Shown one piece after another: positions 11,951-23,625 of a stretch of DNA of 64,000 bases; positions within the stretch are counted from its first letter, which is position 1; every line of letters begins with the position of its first letter. The stretch is from positions 1 through 64,000 of the forward strand of contig CALNHX010002282.1 in assembly GCA_940337035.1 (NCBI GenBank), given 5' to 3'. The notes under the pieces are model-generated. The model was not told the origin of the DNA and searched no databases. It worked only from the letters and a program-made list of their open reading frames with translations. The translations under genes and the position numbers were made by a program. This stretch comes from Agriotes lineatus (Eukaryota; Arthropoda; Insecta; Coleoptera; Elateridae).

Positions 11951-12412
11951 TAGTGTTACGAGTTTAGTATTTAACTAAATTATGTAGTATGTAGTATCCC
12001 AACTACATAATTATGTTATTTGAGTTCAATTGTAATTTTTTTTTAGATTTAGCATTTCAGATTTATGTTAGCCAGGTGTTAGCGTTAGCCTGCGTACAGA
12101 ACGGTCGTTACAGTGTGCTGTGGCGATAAATTACTCGTAATACGGGCCTTATCCCACCAATCTTTCGCGTAAGTCCCACGTGGGTCGAGAAGTGTAAGTA
12201 CAGGGTAAACCAGAGGGCAAAGTACAAGTAATCGGTTCTAATTAGCGCTAAGGAATCTGTTTAAATAAGTTGCAGCGCGCAGTCCGACGAGAGCGGCAAG
12301 ACCACCCAGGTTACCGCGTATCGCAAGGTCAGCGCCCAGAGTCGAGTTCACAGCCGGGCTTGTCGTTATCGTACATTGCATACAAATAAACAAAAAGCCA
12401 TAATAAAGGTAC

Positions 12413-14215
12413 ATGAGGGAACCCCAAAATCAACATTTGAGACAGCTGGAAGTAAAAGGATCACCCCCGGAAGCAAAAGGAGGCGACCGAGCGGATATGG
12501 AAAAATTAGAAAAATTAATAATGGGCCTGGCCGCCCAGATGAAAGAGATAGAAGAAGATACTAGCAACACAAACGCGACTAGCGGCGGCATCAAAGAACA
12601 AATGGAAAAGTTCGGAACTGAAATAAGAAACATAAAAGAAAAAGCAGCAAAGAAGGAGAAGATATGGGAGAAGGAGAAACACGAAATGCACAACAAAATT
12701 GAAGGAATGAAGAAAAGACTAGAAATTCAGAAGAAGGAAAAGGGGAATAACATAATTATCACGGGAGTGGTCTTCAATAAGGAAAACACTAAATAGGAAG
12801 TAAGGGAATTTATTAGAAAGGAAGTGGAGGTAGCCGTAGACATCGAAGAGGCGTTCAAGTTAGAGACAATGGAATCGAAGAAAGTGTGACGATCTGCAAC
12901 CCTTGTGTAAGCGGTTGCAACCCTGTGTGTGATCTAGGGGTAGTTTTCCCCCTTAGACCACTATTTACACCTAAGGAGTTTAACTCGTCTGCTGATCACT
13001 GCAACTTAATTTAGGGGTTGTAAGGCCTAGTTTTCGGTTAAATAAATCACCCACCAAAGATAATTAAAGTTATATTTAAAGAAAACTGAAATTTGGAATC
13101 TTTACAATTAAATTTCGCACAATCTGCTTTACGTAGGTTTAACAGTAGCTTCGTAAATGACTTGATTATTTAGGCTTAATTTTATAACATGACATTCACC
13201 CTGCAAGGATAGAACAATCGAAGCAGCTCCTTTATATTGTGGGTTAAAAAGATACCAAAATTTTCCTGACCTGTTTCCAGAGCTGGCGACCAACCGTTGG
13301 CTGTTTATTATTTAATTTAGCGGAACGACCGTATTTATTTATGAAGATTAAAGTGAGTTCGGCTGGAATTTTGGGGATACCCCGGGCCTCCTAGTATTCC
13401 TGGATTTTTTTTGGATTGGCACTAGACAAGCACGTATATTATAGGTGAAGATTTTGCATTTAGGACTTAGTTAAATTAGCACCGAAAATTGTTGGCGGCG
13501 AATTAATGCATTTCACGGGACCGGAGCACGAACTCTTTTCGCCATCCGCATTCCCCAAAAGGTCAATTCCTTTCGGGACGAGCCGCGGGTGTTTCGGACT
13601 TTTCCATTTAGCAAGCTTGCCCAAAAGGCTTTCTTCTTGGCAGCTATCGGAATTGTAGACTATGCAAATCTCACGCTACGCCTTGCGCGTGAGTGCTGTT
13701 TCGACATTATTTCTGCTTTCTTTTAATTCCCTGAACGCGTTTTGATTAGACTGGCACCGGATGTAACGCAATCCTTTCTTTTGATTGTTACCATGTAGCT
13801 TTTTGCATTCTTACAAATTAACTTTTTGCAGGGCCGTACTTCGACTTATTCTTTTCTTCCATTACAATTTAGGTAATTTAAAATCTATAGGATTCATTAT
13901 AAACGCAAGTTATTGCGGGTTCTTACAAAGGTAATAGTTAAATTGGCAAATTTTGAACAATAGGTGGAGATTTTAAAGAAGAAGAGTAAACTTGGAGAAC
14001 AAAAAATATACACTGACTGGGATCTGACATCAGAAGAACAAAGAAATACAGGCGGCAATAAGGAAGGTGGCCAGAGAGGAGAGAAACAAAGGCAGAAAAA
14101 CGAAAGTAGGATACAGGAAAATTGAGATAGACGGAAGGAACTTTACATGGAGCAAAGAGGAAGGTGGAGGCCTAAAAAGCGGAGGCAATCCGGACTCAAA
14201 AAGCTAAGTAGAGAG
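12413..14215 (+). pseudogene. LINE ORF1 (coiled-coil RNA-binding type), interrupted
   Basis: After the start at 12413 comes a Lys/Glu-rich coiled-coil region (about residues 28-115), then NIIITGVVF, the start of an RRM-like domain. The frame has a stop at about 12794 and is split at 12885-13959. Downstream it resumes (KLGEQKIYTDWDL) and, after a frameshift, continues as IQAAIRKVAREERNKGRK, typical of the C-terminal domain of L1-type ORF1 proteins. These proteins coat LINE RNA as trimers. It is related in layout to the intact copy at 30619-31506. Confidence 0.65.
12885..13959. mobile_element. Probable solo LTR inserted in LINE ORF1
   Basis: A 1075-bp block starting TGTGACG and ending GAACA interrupts ORF1. 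TG...CA termini, an AATAAA at about 13042 and a near-match 4-bp flank (AAAG at 12881, ATAG at 13960) fit an LTR of a gypsy/BEL-type element reduced to a solo LTR. No coding sequence or TIRs are present. The exact boundary is uncertain by a few bases because a slightly different cut rejoins the reading frame better. Confidence 0.45.
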
Positions 14216-14349
14216 AAAGGGACGGAACAACGACGACGACAGACTTGGCAAAGAAAAAGGACCTGATACAGAACACGGAAAAGGCTTTAACAAGAATCCA
14301 GACTAGAAATATAACAGGTAACAAGAAGCAAGACCAACAAAACAGATTG

Positions 14350-17246
14350 GAAGAAAAACTAGGTATAGGCACATGGAATCAAAGGCAAAGAGTTAGAACT
14401 GTAAGATGAATTTGTAAGGTCACAACTAGGTGTACTGGTAGTTACGGAAACGAAAAAGAAAGGAAAAGGTCACTATAATATGAAGGGCGGGACAAGACTG
14501 TGGTACAGTGGCATGGATGAAAACGAACACGCAAACTCAGGGGTAGCATGCCTCATAAAGAAGGAACTGGTGCACAAAATAGCACAGTAGACTTTCACTT
14601 CAGACAGGGTGATGCTCATAGGGATAGCAAACGAAGGCTCACACCTATCCATTATAGCAGTCTATGACCCAAATGAAAATGAGTGCAAAGAGAGAAAAGA
14701 AAGATTTTGGGAAGAGTTACAGCAGGAAGTAGACAAGGGTAAAGGAAAGGTAATAATTTGTGGCGACCTCAATGGAAGAATTGGAACGAAGGACGAGACA
14801 TCACTAGAAGTACTTACTGGGAAAGTTTGGGGAAACAACCAGAAACACGAACGGAAAGAGAATAATAGACTTCTGCATACAGAATAAAATGGCCATAGGG
14901 AACTCCTTCTTTCAACACAAAGAGATCCATCAGATAACCAGATGGGAACGAAATAAAAACGAGAAATCTATCATCGATTATATTCTTGTGGAGAAGGAGA
15001 ACCTGTCTGAGATAAGAGACATCAAGATCAAACGAAGCTATGAAATAGGTAGCGACCACTTCTTCGTTACAGAGACATTCAAACACAATTTAATATAGCG
15101 GCAGAAAGAGAAACATTAACAGACAGGATAACCGTAAGGACACAAAGACTAAAAATCGACCAAGTGAAGACTGAAACAAAATGGACAAAGAAATAGAAAA
15201 AAACCAGCCAAGGACCGCAACCAGAGAGTACAAAGGGGTTGTGGAAACGGTTTAAAGATATCAGTTTAAGGGCAGCAAAAGAAGCATGCGGCACAACGAA
15301 AATATCCAGATCACAGAAACGAACACCGTGGTGGAATGAGCAAATTAGAGAGGAAATCAAGAAAAGAAACGAATATGGAAGATGTCTCTAGGTAATAACG
15401 ACCCGAATACCTACCAGGAATATAAAATGCAGTGCAAGAAGGTGAAGAGAGCCAAAAAAGAGAGCTTGGAAGATTTCGGGCGGAAAATGGAAGAGCACTA
15501 TAAGGGCAACCAAAAACTGTTCTACAGAGACCTGAAAAATATGAGAAACGAACAGAACAAGAGGACCTTATACGTCAGGGACAAGAACGGGGAAGTAGCC
15601 ACCGACAGAGACGAAATAATGAACTGCTGGTTCGAGCACTTTAAGGAAGTCTTGGGGGAGTGGAAAGTATAGAAAAGAGCACACATGGACTAGGGGAAGA
15701 GGGCGAGGTAGAACATGACATAGAGTATGAAGAAGTGAAGAGAGCCCTGTCACAAATGAAATACAGCAAAGCCGCCGGAGACGACAGGATTGGGGCAGAG
15801 ATACTTATAGCACTAGGAGAAAGCGGATCCAGACTGCTACTCAGAGTGATCAGAGCAGCATGGAGAAACAAAGACATACCGACAGACTGGGAAGCTGCCG
15901 TAATGGCACCCATCTTTACAAAAAGCGACCCAACAAAGTGCGACAACTACAGAGGGATCTCGTTATTGAGCCTATCGAGTAAAATATACGAGAGAATTCT
16001 GGAATCCAGACTGAGAAGAGAACTAGAAGGAAAAATTTCGGATGCCCAACATGGCTTCAGAGCGAGCTGAGGCACACAAGATCTAATTTTCTGCCTACAA
16101 GAACTTATAACAAAATCCCTCACACATAATAAGGAGTTATATATGTGCTTTGTAGACCTGCAAAAGACCTTTGACAGCTTTCCCAGAGAAAATATATGGT
16201 AAGTACTCGACGAGAGAAGAGTCAGCAGAGAATTAGTGGAGGCAATCAAGGCACTTTACAAAAACTGCAGAAACTATGTAAGATACAATAACAGTGAATC
16301 AAAACAATTTGTAACCACCAAGAGGGTGAGGCAAAGCAATATATTGAGTCCCCTCCTGTTCATTGTATTGATTGACCATCTAGCCCAAGAGGTGGGGAAG
16401 GAAAGTCGTGGAGCCAGAGTAGGCGTAAGGAGGCTAGAGAAGGTGGAGATAAGGGAACTACTATACGCAGACGATATGGTGCTAGTAGCAGAAAGTGAAA
16501 GCCGTCTGCAGGACCTGCTCAAGTCTTGAGACGGCGTTTTAACGAGTAACAGCATGAGCATAAACAAAGGCACGACGGAAGTGATGGTGATCATTAAAGA
16601 GGAAAAACCTATCAGGATAGAGCTGGACGGGGTAACGCTGAGAAAAGTGAATATGTTTAAATACTTAGGGGTCAACACAGACAAGGCAGGAGATCTGGAG
16701 AGCGAAATAAATAACAGAATAGGCAGTGCGGCAAAGGCCTATCACGCGATGGGGAAATCATTCTTCGGGAAAAAAGAGATTACTAAAGACACAAAGGTAA
16801 AAATTTTTAATAGTGTAATAGTACCAATCCTTACATATGGAAGCGCGTGGTCACTGACTAATAAGTTGAAATCGAAAATCTAAGCAAGCGAGATGAGGAT
16901 GCTAAGAAGGATCGAGGGGGTCACTCGATGGGATAGAGTAAGGAACGAGGAAATCAGGAAAAGACTAGGAATAACACCGATGCTGGAGACAATTGAAAGT
17001 AACCAGCTGTGGTGGTTTGGGCACGTAGTGCGGATGCCGGAGGACAGAATAGTAAACAAAGTGTGGGAGATGGGGGTACATAAACCCACGAAGACGTGGA
17101 GCGACAGTGTGGCCACGGCTATAAAGAAAAGGGGCCTACATTGGTCTTCAGCGAAAGAACAGGCAAGAAACAGAAAGGAGTGGAGAAAATGGCACAAGGG
17201 GCCCCTGATGGTACCCCACACACCTCAACACCTGGTAAGGGTATAA
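14350..17246 (+). pseudogene. LINE ORF2: endonuclease and reverse transcriptase, degraded
   Basis: The apurinic-type endonuclease is readable from about 14350: VTETKKKGKG, IIAVYDPNENE, VIICGDLNGRIG (about 14760), SIIDYILVEKEN and GSDHFFV (about 15055). The RT follows with KAAGDDRIGAEIL (about 15770), CDNYRGISLLS (about 15940), FVDLQKTFDSF (about 16155) and the catalytic YADD at about 16467. The C-terminal part includes ILTYGSAWSL and RMLRRIEGVTRWDRVRNEE, and the frame ends at 17246. At least six stops or frameshifts break it. The layout matches the minus-strand element at 19349-31578, though the two differ at many positions. Confidence 0.85.
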
Positions 17247-17564
17247 GAGAGAAGACTCAGTAAGTAAGTAAGCATTTTTGGTGCAATTGATTAAGTGGAG
17301 AAATGGCCACAAGGTTAAACTTCGCCAATTGTGCCCTTTGCGATGTATACATATACTTATTTATTTATTATTTGTATGCACTTGTGAAGCTAAACAAAGA
17401 CGATATTTATTTATAACTTCTCTAGTATCTTGGATATCATTCAAAACGAGGTCGCATAACTCCTTGCGCCAACATGCTCCAGCAATGCCGAAAATCAAAG
17501 CAGTCTATAAACGAAGGAAAAAATATTATTTGTTTTAACATCCAAAACATAAATACCTTGACAA

Positions 17565-18137
17565 ATAAATATGTTTCATCTGAAGCTTCTAACAAAAAAT
17601 TTTCAATTTGTTCACAAGATAACACCTTCAATTTTTTCACATAATGCCCTACATTTATTTGCCTGAGGCAAGCAATTACATTCTCAAACTTCTCGATGCG
17701 CAGGTTTTCATGATTTCATTATCGAATAATGCGGCCAAAGTGACGCAGGTGACAACATTCTTGCTGCAAATCAAATGAATTAAATATGAACGATGTAGGT
17801 ACTAAATGAAAATAAAAATAATCGCAGCTAAATAGGCAAGAATTACCTCTTCTGTTACCGAGGAGACTTTGTTATTTTCTCGCCAATGGGAGAAACTTGA
17901 ATAAACCTTCTCATAAGCAGCTTTAGACTTCACGGACAACAATTTTTCTCGCAATAAATTCCCTTTCTTTAAAATATTTTCAGGAATTTGATTTGGACTT
18001 TTCCATATTTGTTTATAAAATAAACAACATATCCATAGCGACTCGTGACCAACGTAGTTGAATGATATTCTTGCGAAAACGCTTAAAGTATCTCGGGTAT
18101 CTATGCAACTGGACTGCGTCTCGTTGCATAACAACAC
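17565..18137 (-). pseudogene. Crypton-like tyrosine recombinase remnant
   Basis: Minus-strand pieces resemble the recombinases found in Cryptons and ZMYM/KCTD1-type proteins. One segment (about 18020-17840) reads IPENILKKGNLLREKL then KAAYEKVYSSFSHWR and VTEEVILAYLA, the N-terminal SAM-like region. A second (about 17760-17565) reads SLWPHYSIMKS and, after a frameshift, ENLRIEKFENVIACLR and KKLKVLSCEQIENFLLEAS then DETYLFVK, the beginning of the catalytic domain. That exon ends at a consensus donor (CAAG/GTATTT), and an acceptor-like TTTGCAG lies near 17770. The catalytic Arg/His/Tyr part is not in the window, and a gap and frameshift separate the pieces, so it is most likely dead. Family assignment is from pattern memory only. 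Confidence 0.5.
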
Positions 18138-18197
18138 CCTCGAACTTTAAGCTTGTGTTTTTGCACCCGTATCATTTATAACTATAAAAATCTAAAG

Positions 18198-18373
18198 AAG
18201 AATGTTGTAACTCAACAAACACAGGAGCTACGAAGAGTTCAATAATTCACCCCAATTGCAAATTCACTCCTTTAGGGATTGATAAGGGCAAAATCCTGAA
18301 GTACGTTTTTAGACATTTCTATTGGAAACCTATGCAAGCAAACATCAAGTTCATATCTTATGGAGTCTAAGAG
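18198..18373 (+). repeat. Partial copy of a dispersed/tandem repeat (left flank of nested stack)
   Basis: It aligns over about 165 bp with 31838-32010. Shared words include TTTTTAGACATTT, GCAAGCAAACA and TATCTTAT. It is the sequence into which the LINEs at 18374-31578 inserted, and the repeat resumes at 31579. Confidence 0.8.
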
Positions 18374-19323
18374 CAATATAATCAAAACACTATAGAGTTA
18401 GTAGCAATGACAATGGAAAGAACCATAAACAAAGTGAAATTCACAGGTCAGCTATCAAAAGAATTCGAAAGTAATACAGGTCTGAAAAAAGGCGACCCGC
18501 TGTCTCCGTACCTATTTAACATTGTATTAGAAAACGTCATCAGGAAAGCTCGAATCAATACCAAAAAAGATGTCATAACTGGACCATATCAAGTTCTAGC
18601 TTAAGCGGACGATTTAGCTATTTTGTCAAGAACCAAAGAGCAATTAAAACGGCTAGTGAGAAGTTTCGAAAAGGAAGCATGTGCAGAAGGTCTCAAAATC
18701 AATACCCTCATATCCAACTATATGATTATGGGGAACTCAAAACCAAAACAAGCAGGAACTTAGTGTAACAACAGAAATACAAAAGCTCACCTTTAAAATA
18801 ACCAACAGTCTGACGTACTTGGGAGTGGAAATGAACAGCAAAGAAATTCAAGGAATCGAAATACAAAAAAAAAGAATAAGTGCTTCTACATATGCGGGCT
18901 CCTTGAATAGTTTTCTAATAAATAAGAGTGGTTCGAGGACTACAAAAATCCGTCTATATAAAACAGTCATAAGGCCAATCCTTACTTACGCGGGTGAAAC
19001 ATGGGTACTTACCAAAATGGCGCAAAAGGACAAACAAACAGCTGTTAGAACTTTTTAAAGAAGCCAATCATCACCAACATAATAAAACAAAACAGATTAA
19101 GATGGTTCAGACATGTAATGACAAGGAAAGTTTTAGAACTGAACCCAGAGGGAAGGCAAAAGGTGGGAAGACCAAAGAAATCATGAAAGAACCAAATAGA
19201 AGACGACATTCAGAAATCAGATTTAAGAGACTGCAAAATAGAAATACGAAATAGAAAGTTATGGAGGAAAAGAATTGAAGCCATAGGCCAAACGGGCCTT
19301 TAGTGCTGTGATGATGATGATGC
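18374..19323 (+). pseudogene. RTE-like LINE 3' fragment
   Basis: It is 5' truncated within the RT. TMERTINKVKFTG and TGLKKGDPLSPYLFN precede a damaged ADDLAILSRTKEQL (about 18605). C-terminal pieces with PILTYAGETW, LRWFRHVMTRK and EGRQKVGRPKKSW lead to a (GAT) tail near 19310. Flanking direct repeats of about 37 bp (18337-18373; the right copy at 19324-19348 continues at 31591-31602) look like a long target duplication with a few mismatches. A later LINE (19349-31578) sits inside the right copy. Confidence 0.8.
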
Positions 19324-19457
19324 AGCAAACACCAAGTCGATATCTTATATATATTATATATATAATCCAAACCTTTCTACCTGGAGGTGTAAGGTAAGTT
19401 TACAATATTAGTATAAGGATTATTAATTATTACATTATTATTACACTGCACTTTTAG

Positions 19458-20591
19458 TTATTTAACTGAATATACAAATTTAGTCCATTCTTTTTTGTTT
19501 AGAGTCAGTTTTTTGGCTTCGTCCCATTTTTTATCTTTCTTCTTCAATATTCCTGCTATTTCTTCATTCCAGGTTTTCTTGGGTCTTCCGCGCCGTTTCT
19601 CTTTTTGCACTCTTGCTTCCCATATTTGTTTTACCTGTCTGTGCTCTCCCAATCTACATAAATGCCCAAACCATTTTAGTTGTTGTTTTTCAATTGTTTC
19701 TAGTATTGATTCTACTCCTAATTCTTCTCTTACTGTGTCGTTTCTTATTCTGTCTTTTCTCGTTATCCCTTTAACTCGTCTTAGGTATTTCATGTCCATT
19801 GCCTGGATTCTACTTTTCGATCCTTGTGAAAGTATCCAGCTCTCGCTTCCATAAGTTAGAATTGGTCGAAAGACTGTTTTATATATGGTTATTTTTGTTT
19901 TCTTGCTTATTTCTTTCTTTCCAATAAATGCTTTGTTTAGGCTATGGTACACTTTTGCGGCATTGCTTATTCTCTCATTGATTTCAACTTCTATGTTTCC
20001 TGTTCTTTCTATCGTTGTTCCTAAGTACTTGAATGTGTCTATTTGCTCTATCTTTCCATGGTTTATTTCTATATTGATTTTTTTGTTATTCTCTTCTACT
20101 ACCATTACTTTTGTTTTACTAGTGTTGATTTTCAAGTCTCTCTTCTTCAGTTCTTCTTCCCATATTTTTATGTTTTCTTGTAAATCGCTTTCTTTCGATG
20201 CACATATCATAATATCATCGGCGAATGCACATTCGGATATTCCGATCGTTTTCATTTTATAGTATCCTATGTGAACCGGATGTGTTTTTTTGTGTGTAGC
20301 TTTTATAACATCGTCTATTAATATATTGAATAGCGTCGGGCTCATTACGCCTCCTTGTCTCAGTCCTCCGTTTATTTCGAATAAATCTGATTGCATGTTG
20401 TCCTTTCTTATAAAGCCTCTGTTGCTGTCGTATAGACTTTTAATACTTCTTAATAATTTAGGGTTGATGTTTCTCCTTTTTAAGCTGGTCCAGACATCCT
20501 TTAGTGAGACTGAATCGAATGCCTTTTGTAAATCTATGAAAATTAGGTATATTTCAGTGTTGCTGGTTCTTGCTTTTTGTATCATTTGCTT
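19458..20591 (-). pseudogene. RTE-like ORF2, RT palm to C-terminus
   Basis: This is an uninterrupted open frame of about 375 codons. It contains IFIDLQKAFDSVSLKD (RT motif A), GGLRQGGVMSPTLFN, catalytic FADD (near 20220), FKYLGTTIERTG, RPILTYGSESWIL, YLRRVKGITRKDRIRND and a basic GRPKKTW segment before the stop. It is cut off upstream by the plus-strand CR1/L2-like insertion. The part just before it (about 60-70 codons) is missing and does not reappear on the far side at 22931, so that insertion came with a deletion. Confidence 0.9.
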
Positions 20592-22901
20592 TATACTGAA
20601 AATATTTTTACCAACTCTCCAGAATACTCAGCAAACATCATCACTACCCACTTCTCTGATCATGAGGCTCAACTGCTGAAAATAATCACTGAAAAAGCAG
20701 ATCCCGGTGTGCCTTCTGATAAACAGGAATACAAAAGACGGTATACCACCGCCAATATAAACCAGTTCAAAACCCTACTGCAAATGGAAAGTTGGGACAC
20801 TGTATATAAAGCTGACACAGTAGACTTGAAATATGAAAATTTTCATGTTATACTAAAACACTATTATGACTATTGTTTTCCCTACAAAAAATATGCTCAA
20901 AAACTTAAGAGACCGGAAATTCCCTGGCTGACACCCGGAATAAACCAGATGAAGCAAAAGCTTGAAGTATTGCATGATATGGCTCGGCTCACAGGCGATG
21001 CGAGAATAAACCAAAATTATGTAGATCTCAAAAAAACGTATAGAACAGTTGTCAAATCAGCTAAACAAGAATTTTACAATAATAAAATAGTTTATTCAGA
21101 GGATAAACAAAAAACTTTGTGGCAAATTGTCAACGCCATAACAAATAGAAAACCCAAACCAACTTCCGGTGTTGATGTGATCAGCGCTTGTGATTTCAAT
21201 GAGTTTTTTGTTAATGTTAGTGAAGAAATATTAAACAGAGTTGGTAAGCCAGAGAAAAAGTTTGATCAGTTCAAAAACTCTAGAACAACCAGCAAAACAT
21301 TATACTTAACACCAGTTACGGAGATAGAAATTCTATCTATAATCACTAATTTGAGAAGCATTTCGAGTGAGGATATATATGGTATGAATGTTAAAACGAT
21401 AAAACACGTAGCAAATGTGCTGGCTAAGCCCTTGGCCAACATCATCAACTTGATGCTCAGCGAGGGAATTTTTCCTGACAAACTGAAGGAAGCCAAAATC
21501 ATTCCAATCTTCAAAAAAGGTGATCCTCGATTAAAAACAAACTACCGGCCTATAGCCATTCTGCCAATAATATCCAAGGTCTTTGAGAAAGCAATCTATA
21601 ATAAGTTTATAAAATTTATAGAACAAGAACATTTGCTAAATTCCTTACAATTCGGATTTAGGAAAAATTGTACTACAACAGATGCAGTAGAAGAAATAGT
21701 TAAACATGTACAAGATGCGCAAGAAAACAGGTACGCCAGCGTAGGCATTTTTGTGGACCGCAGTAAGGCCTTTGATTGCATCTCTCACAAAGTACTACTG
21801 ACAAAGATCTACAACTATGGATTTAGAGGAATTTTGCACCGACTTGTCAGTTCCTATCTCAGAGATCGCCACCAAAGAGTTTTCCATAACAATCAGCTTA
21901 GTGAACCTGAAGCAGTGAATAGAGGAGTACCTCAAGGTTCCATACTTGGTCCCCTGTTTTTTTCTGTTAAGTGTAAATGACCTTCCAGACAACATAAATG
22001 CCACTACTATCCAATTTGCTGACGACACAGTTTTTATTGCCAGAACCTTACCTAACAACCGAGTGGAAACTAAAGAATTAATTATGAAACAAGCTGAAAT
22101 GTGGTTTGGAGCTAATGATTTAGTTTTGAACAAGGAGAAGACAGTTACGCTAAATTTTGGACATCCCCAGGACGCTAATAACGAACCCATGAAATACCTA
22201 GGAATATTTCTTGATCCTCAATTGCAGTGGACATCACAAATAAATTACTTGATAACGAAACTATCAAAAACAATATATGCTATAGGTACGAAGAATTAGA
22301 AAAAGTGTTAATGAAACAGCGGCGTTATCAACCTACTATGCACTGTTCCACAGCTTGTTACTATACGGTACAATATCGTGGTGCACTGCAACACAATCAG
22401 ATCTTCAAAAGATTTTTGTTCTACAAAAACAAGCGGTAAGAACCATAGCCAATATTAACTCCAGTGGCGTTTCCTGTAAACCCCTATTTAAGCAATACAG
22501 GATAATTACTCCATTGTCGTGTATCAGCTTTTGTGTAACACTAAAACCAAGTTTACGGATCTACCAGCAAATTGTGACTATCACACCTACAACACAAGAA
22601 GGAAAGATAACCTGGTGATACCAGCCCACAGATTATTGAAGACCAGTAGGAAATTGGATGGCCTTCGACTGTTCAACTACCTCCCTCAGCAAATTAAATC
22701 ACTACCCTTAACACAATTCAAATATAAACTGAAACATCAAATGACCAAATGTATACTGTATAGTGTAAATGATTTTTTCCATACAAAAGTTAATCATTAA
22801 TTAGTTTGTCCAGTACTACTCTAAATGACATTTGTTTTTGCTTATTGCCATCCTTTTGACTTGTCCTATGCTGTACTGTAACTGGAATGGATCAATAAAT
22901 A

Positions 22902-22930
<29 letters not shown>
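20592..22930 (+). pseudogene. CR1/L2-group LINE, 5' truncated, lightly degraded
   Basis: The RT-bearing ORF2 lacks the endonuclease start. It includes RPEIPWLTPGINQMK, FKKGDPRLKTNYRPI (about 21520), FGFRKNCTTTDAVEE, VDRSKAFDCISHK (about 21760), RGVPQGSILGP (about 21930) and, after a slip in a run of seven T (21958-21964), NDLPDNI and catalytic FADD (about 22018). Two further frameshifts (about 22295 and 22510) precede the C-terminal YNTRRKDNLVIP region ending at 22800. The element ends in a (TTA)n run at about 22900-22930. Few lesions suggest moderate age. It inserted in the opposite orientation to the host LINE. Confidence 0.85.
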
Positions 22931-22932
<2 letters not shown>

Positions 22933-23370
22933 GGTCCTGTGTGCTTCGCCCCTTTCTGCCCCATTCTTGAGAATTGGTAGTATTACACTTGTTCTCCAGT
23001 CTTCGGGTACTGTTCCTGTGTCCCAGGCCTTGTTAAAAATGTCTTTTAGCAATTCAGTACCTTGCTTTCCCAGGTTCTTCAGCATTCCTGCTGTTATCTT
23101 GTCATATCCTGCCGCTTTACCTCTTTTAATTCGTTTGATTGCCTCTGATACCTCTCCTTTTTGGATGCTTTCTTCTTCGTTGTCTGTATTATTTTCTGTT
23201 TCTTCTTCTGTTGCTTTGGTGTCCTGTTCTTTGTTATCCAGAAGTTCTTGGAAGTATTCTCTCCATCTTTCCATGATTTGGTTTCCATCGGTGATTATTC
23301 TGTTATCCTTTGCTCTAATTTGGTGCAATTTACATTGTTTTACTTCTCTTAGGTTTTTTAAGACTTTGTA
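22931..23370 (-). pseudogene. RTE-like ORF2, linker and RT fingers segment
   Basis: This open segment reads LYKVLKNLREVKQCKLHQI then IMERWREYFQELLDN, GKAAGYDKITAGML and WDTGTVPEDWRTSVILP. It is the middle part of the ORF2 whose N-terminal part lies at 29228-30520 and C-terminal part at 19458-20591. On the right it abuts the TA target of the pogo element (23371-23372). On the left it abuts the (TTA)n tail of the inserted LINE. Confidence 0.9.
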
Positions 23371-23382
23371 TAAGGTAGACGT

Positions 23383-23413
23383 ACCAGTTATTGACATTGC
23401 ACCAGTAATTGAC
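23383..23413. promoter_or_regulatory. Left subterminal iterons of the pogo element
   Basis: Two copies of ACCAGTWATTGAC (23383-23395, 23401-23413) are found here. The complementary orientation recurs at 26549, 28965, 29012 and 29203, with diverged copies at 26409, 26428 and 26570. By analogy with other DNA transposons these are candidate transposase-binding sites; that role is inference. Confidence 0.55.
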
Positions 23414-23625
23414 TAATACTCATATTCACTCAAGAAATAAGAAAAGCATGCAGAATATCAAGGTTTTCTTTGTAAATAACGAAAATTTAATATGTCTGGC
23501 AACACTGTATAACTGCACACCGTTGACAACTAACTTCATTTATATTTAGAAATGGTGGATATTGTGCATGTATCAGGTGCTGCTGTTTCCTAAAAGAACT
23601 TGTTAAGGTAAGTCATTGATAAATG

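Larger units (their letters stand above)
11955..17275 (+). mobile_element. RTE-like LINE, nearly full length, inactivated
   Basis: The span comprises about 450 bp of relatively GC-rich leader, an ORF1, an ORF2 with endonuclease and reverse transcriptase, and a 3' end with a (TAAG) tail near 17260-17272. A 1.1-kb insertion splits ORF1. The 5' limit is placed where homology to the preceding LINE fragment stops. I could not find a convincing target-site duplication, so both limits are approximate. Confidence 0.7.

Noticed and set aside
19495..20679. Plus-strand hydrophobic 'membrane protein' frames
   Set aside because: They are antisense shadows of the minus-strand LINE ORF2, whose A/T codon use gives Leu/Ile/Phe/Ser-rich reverse frames.
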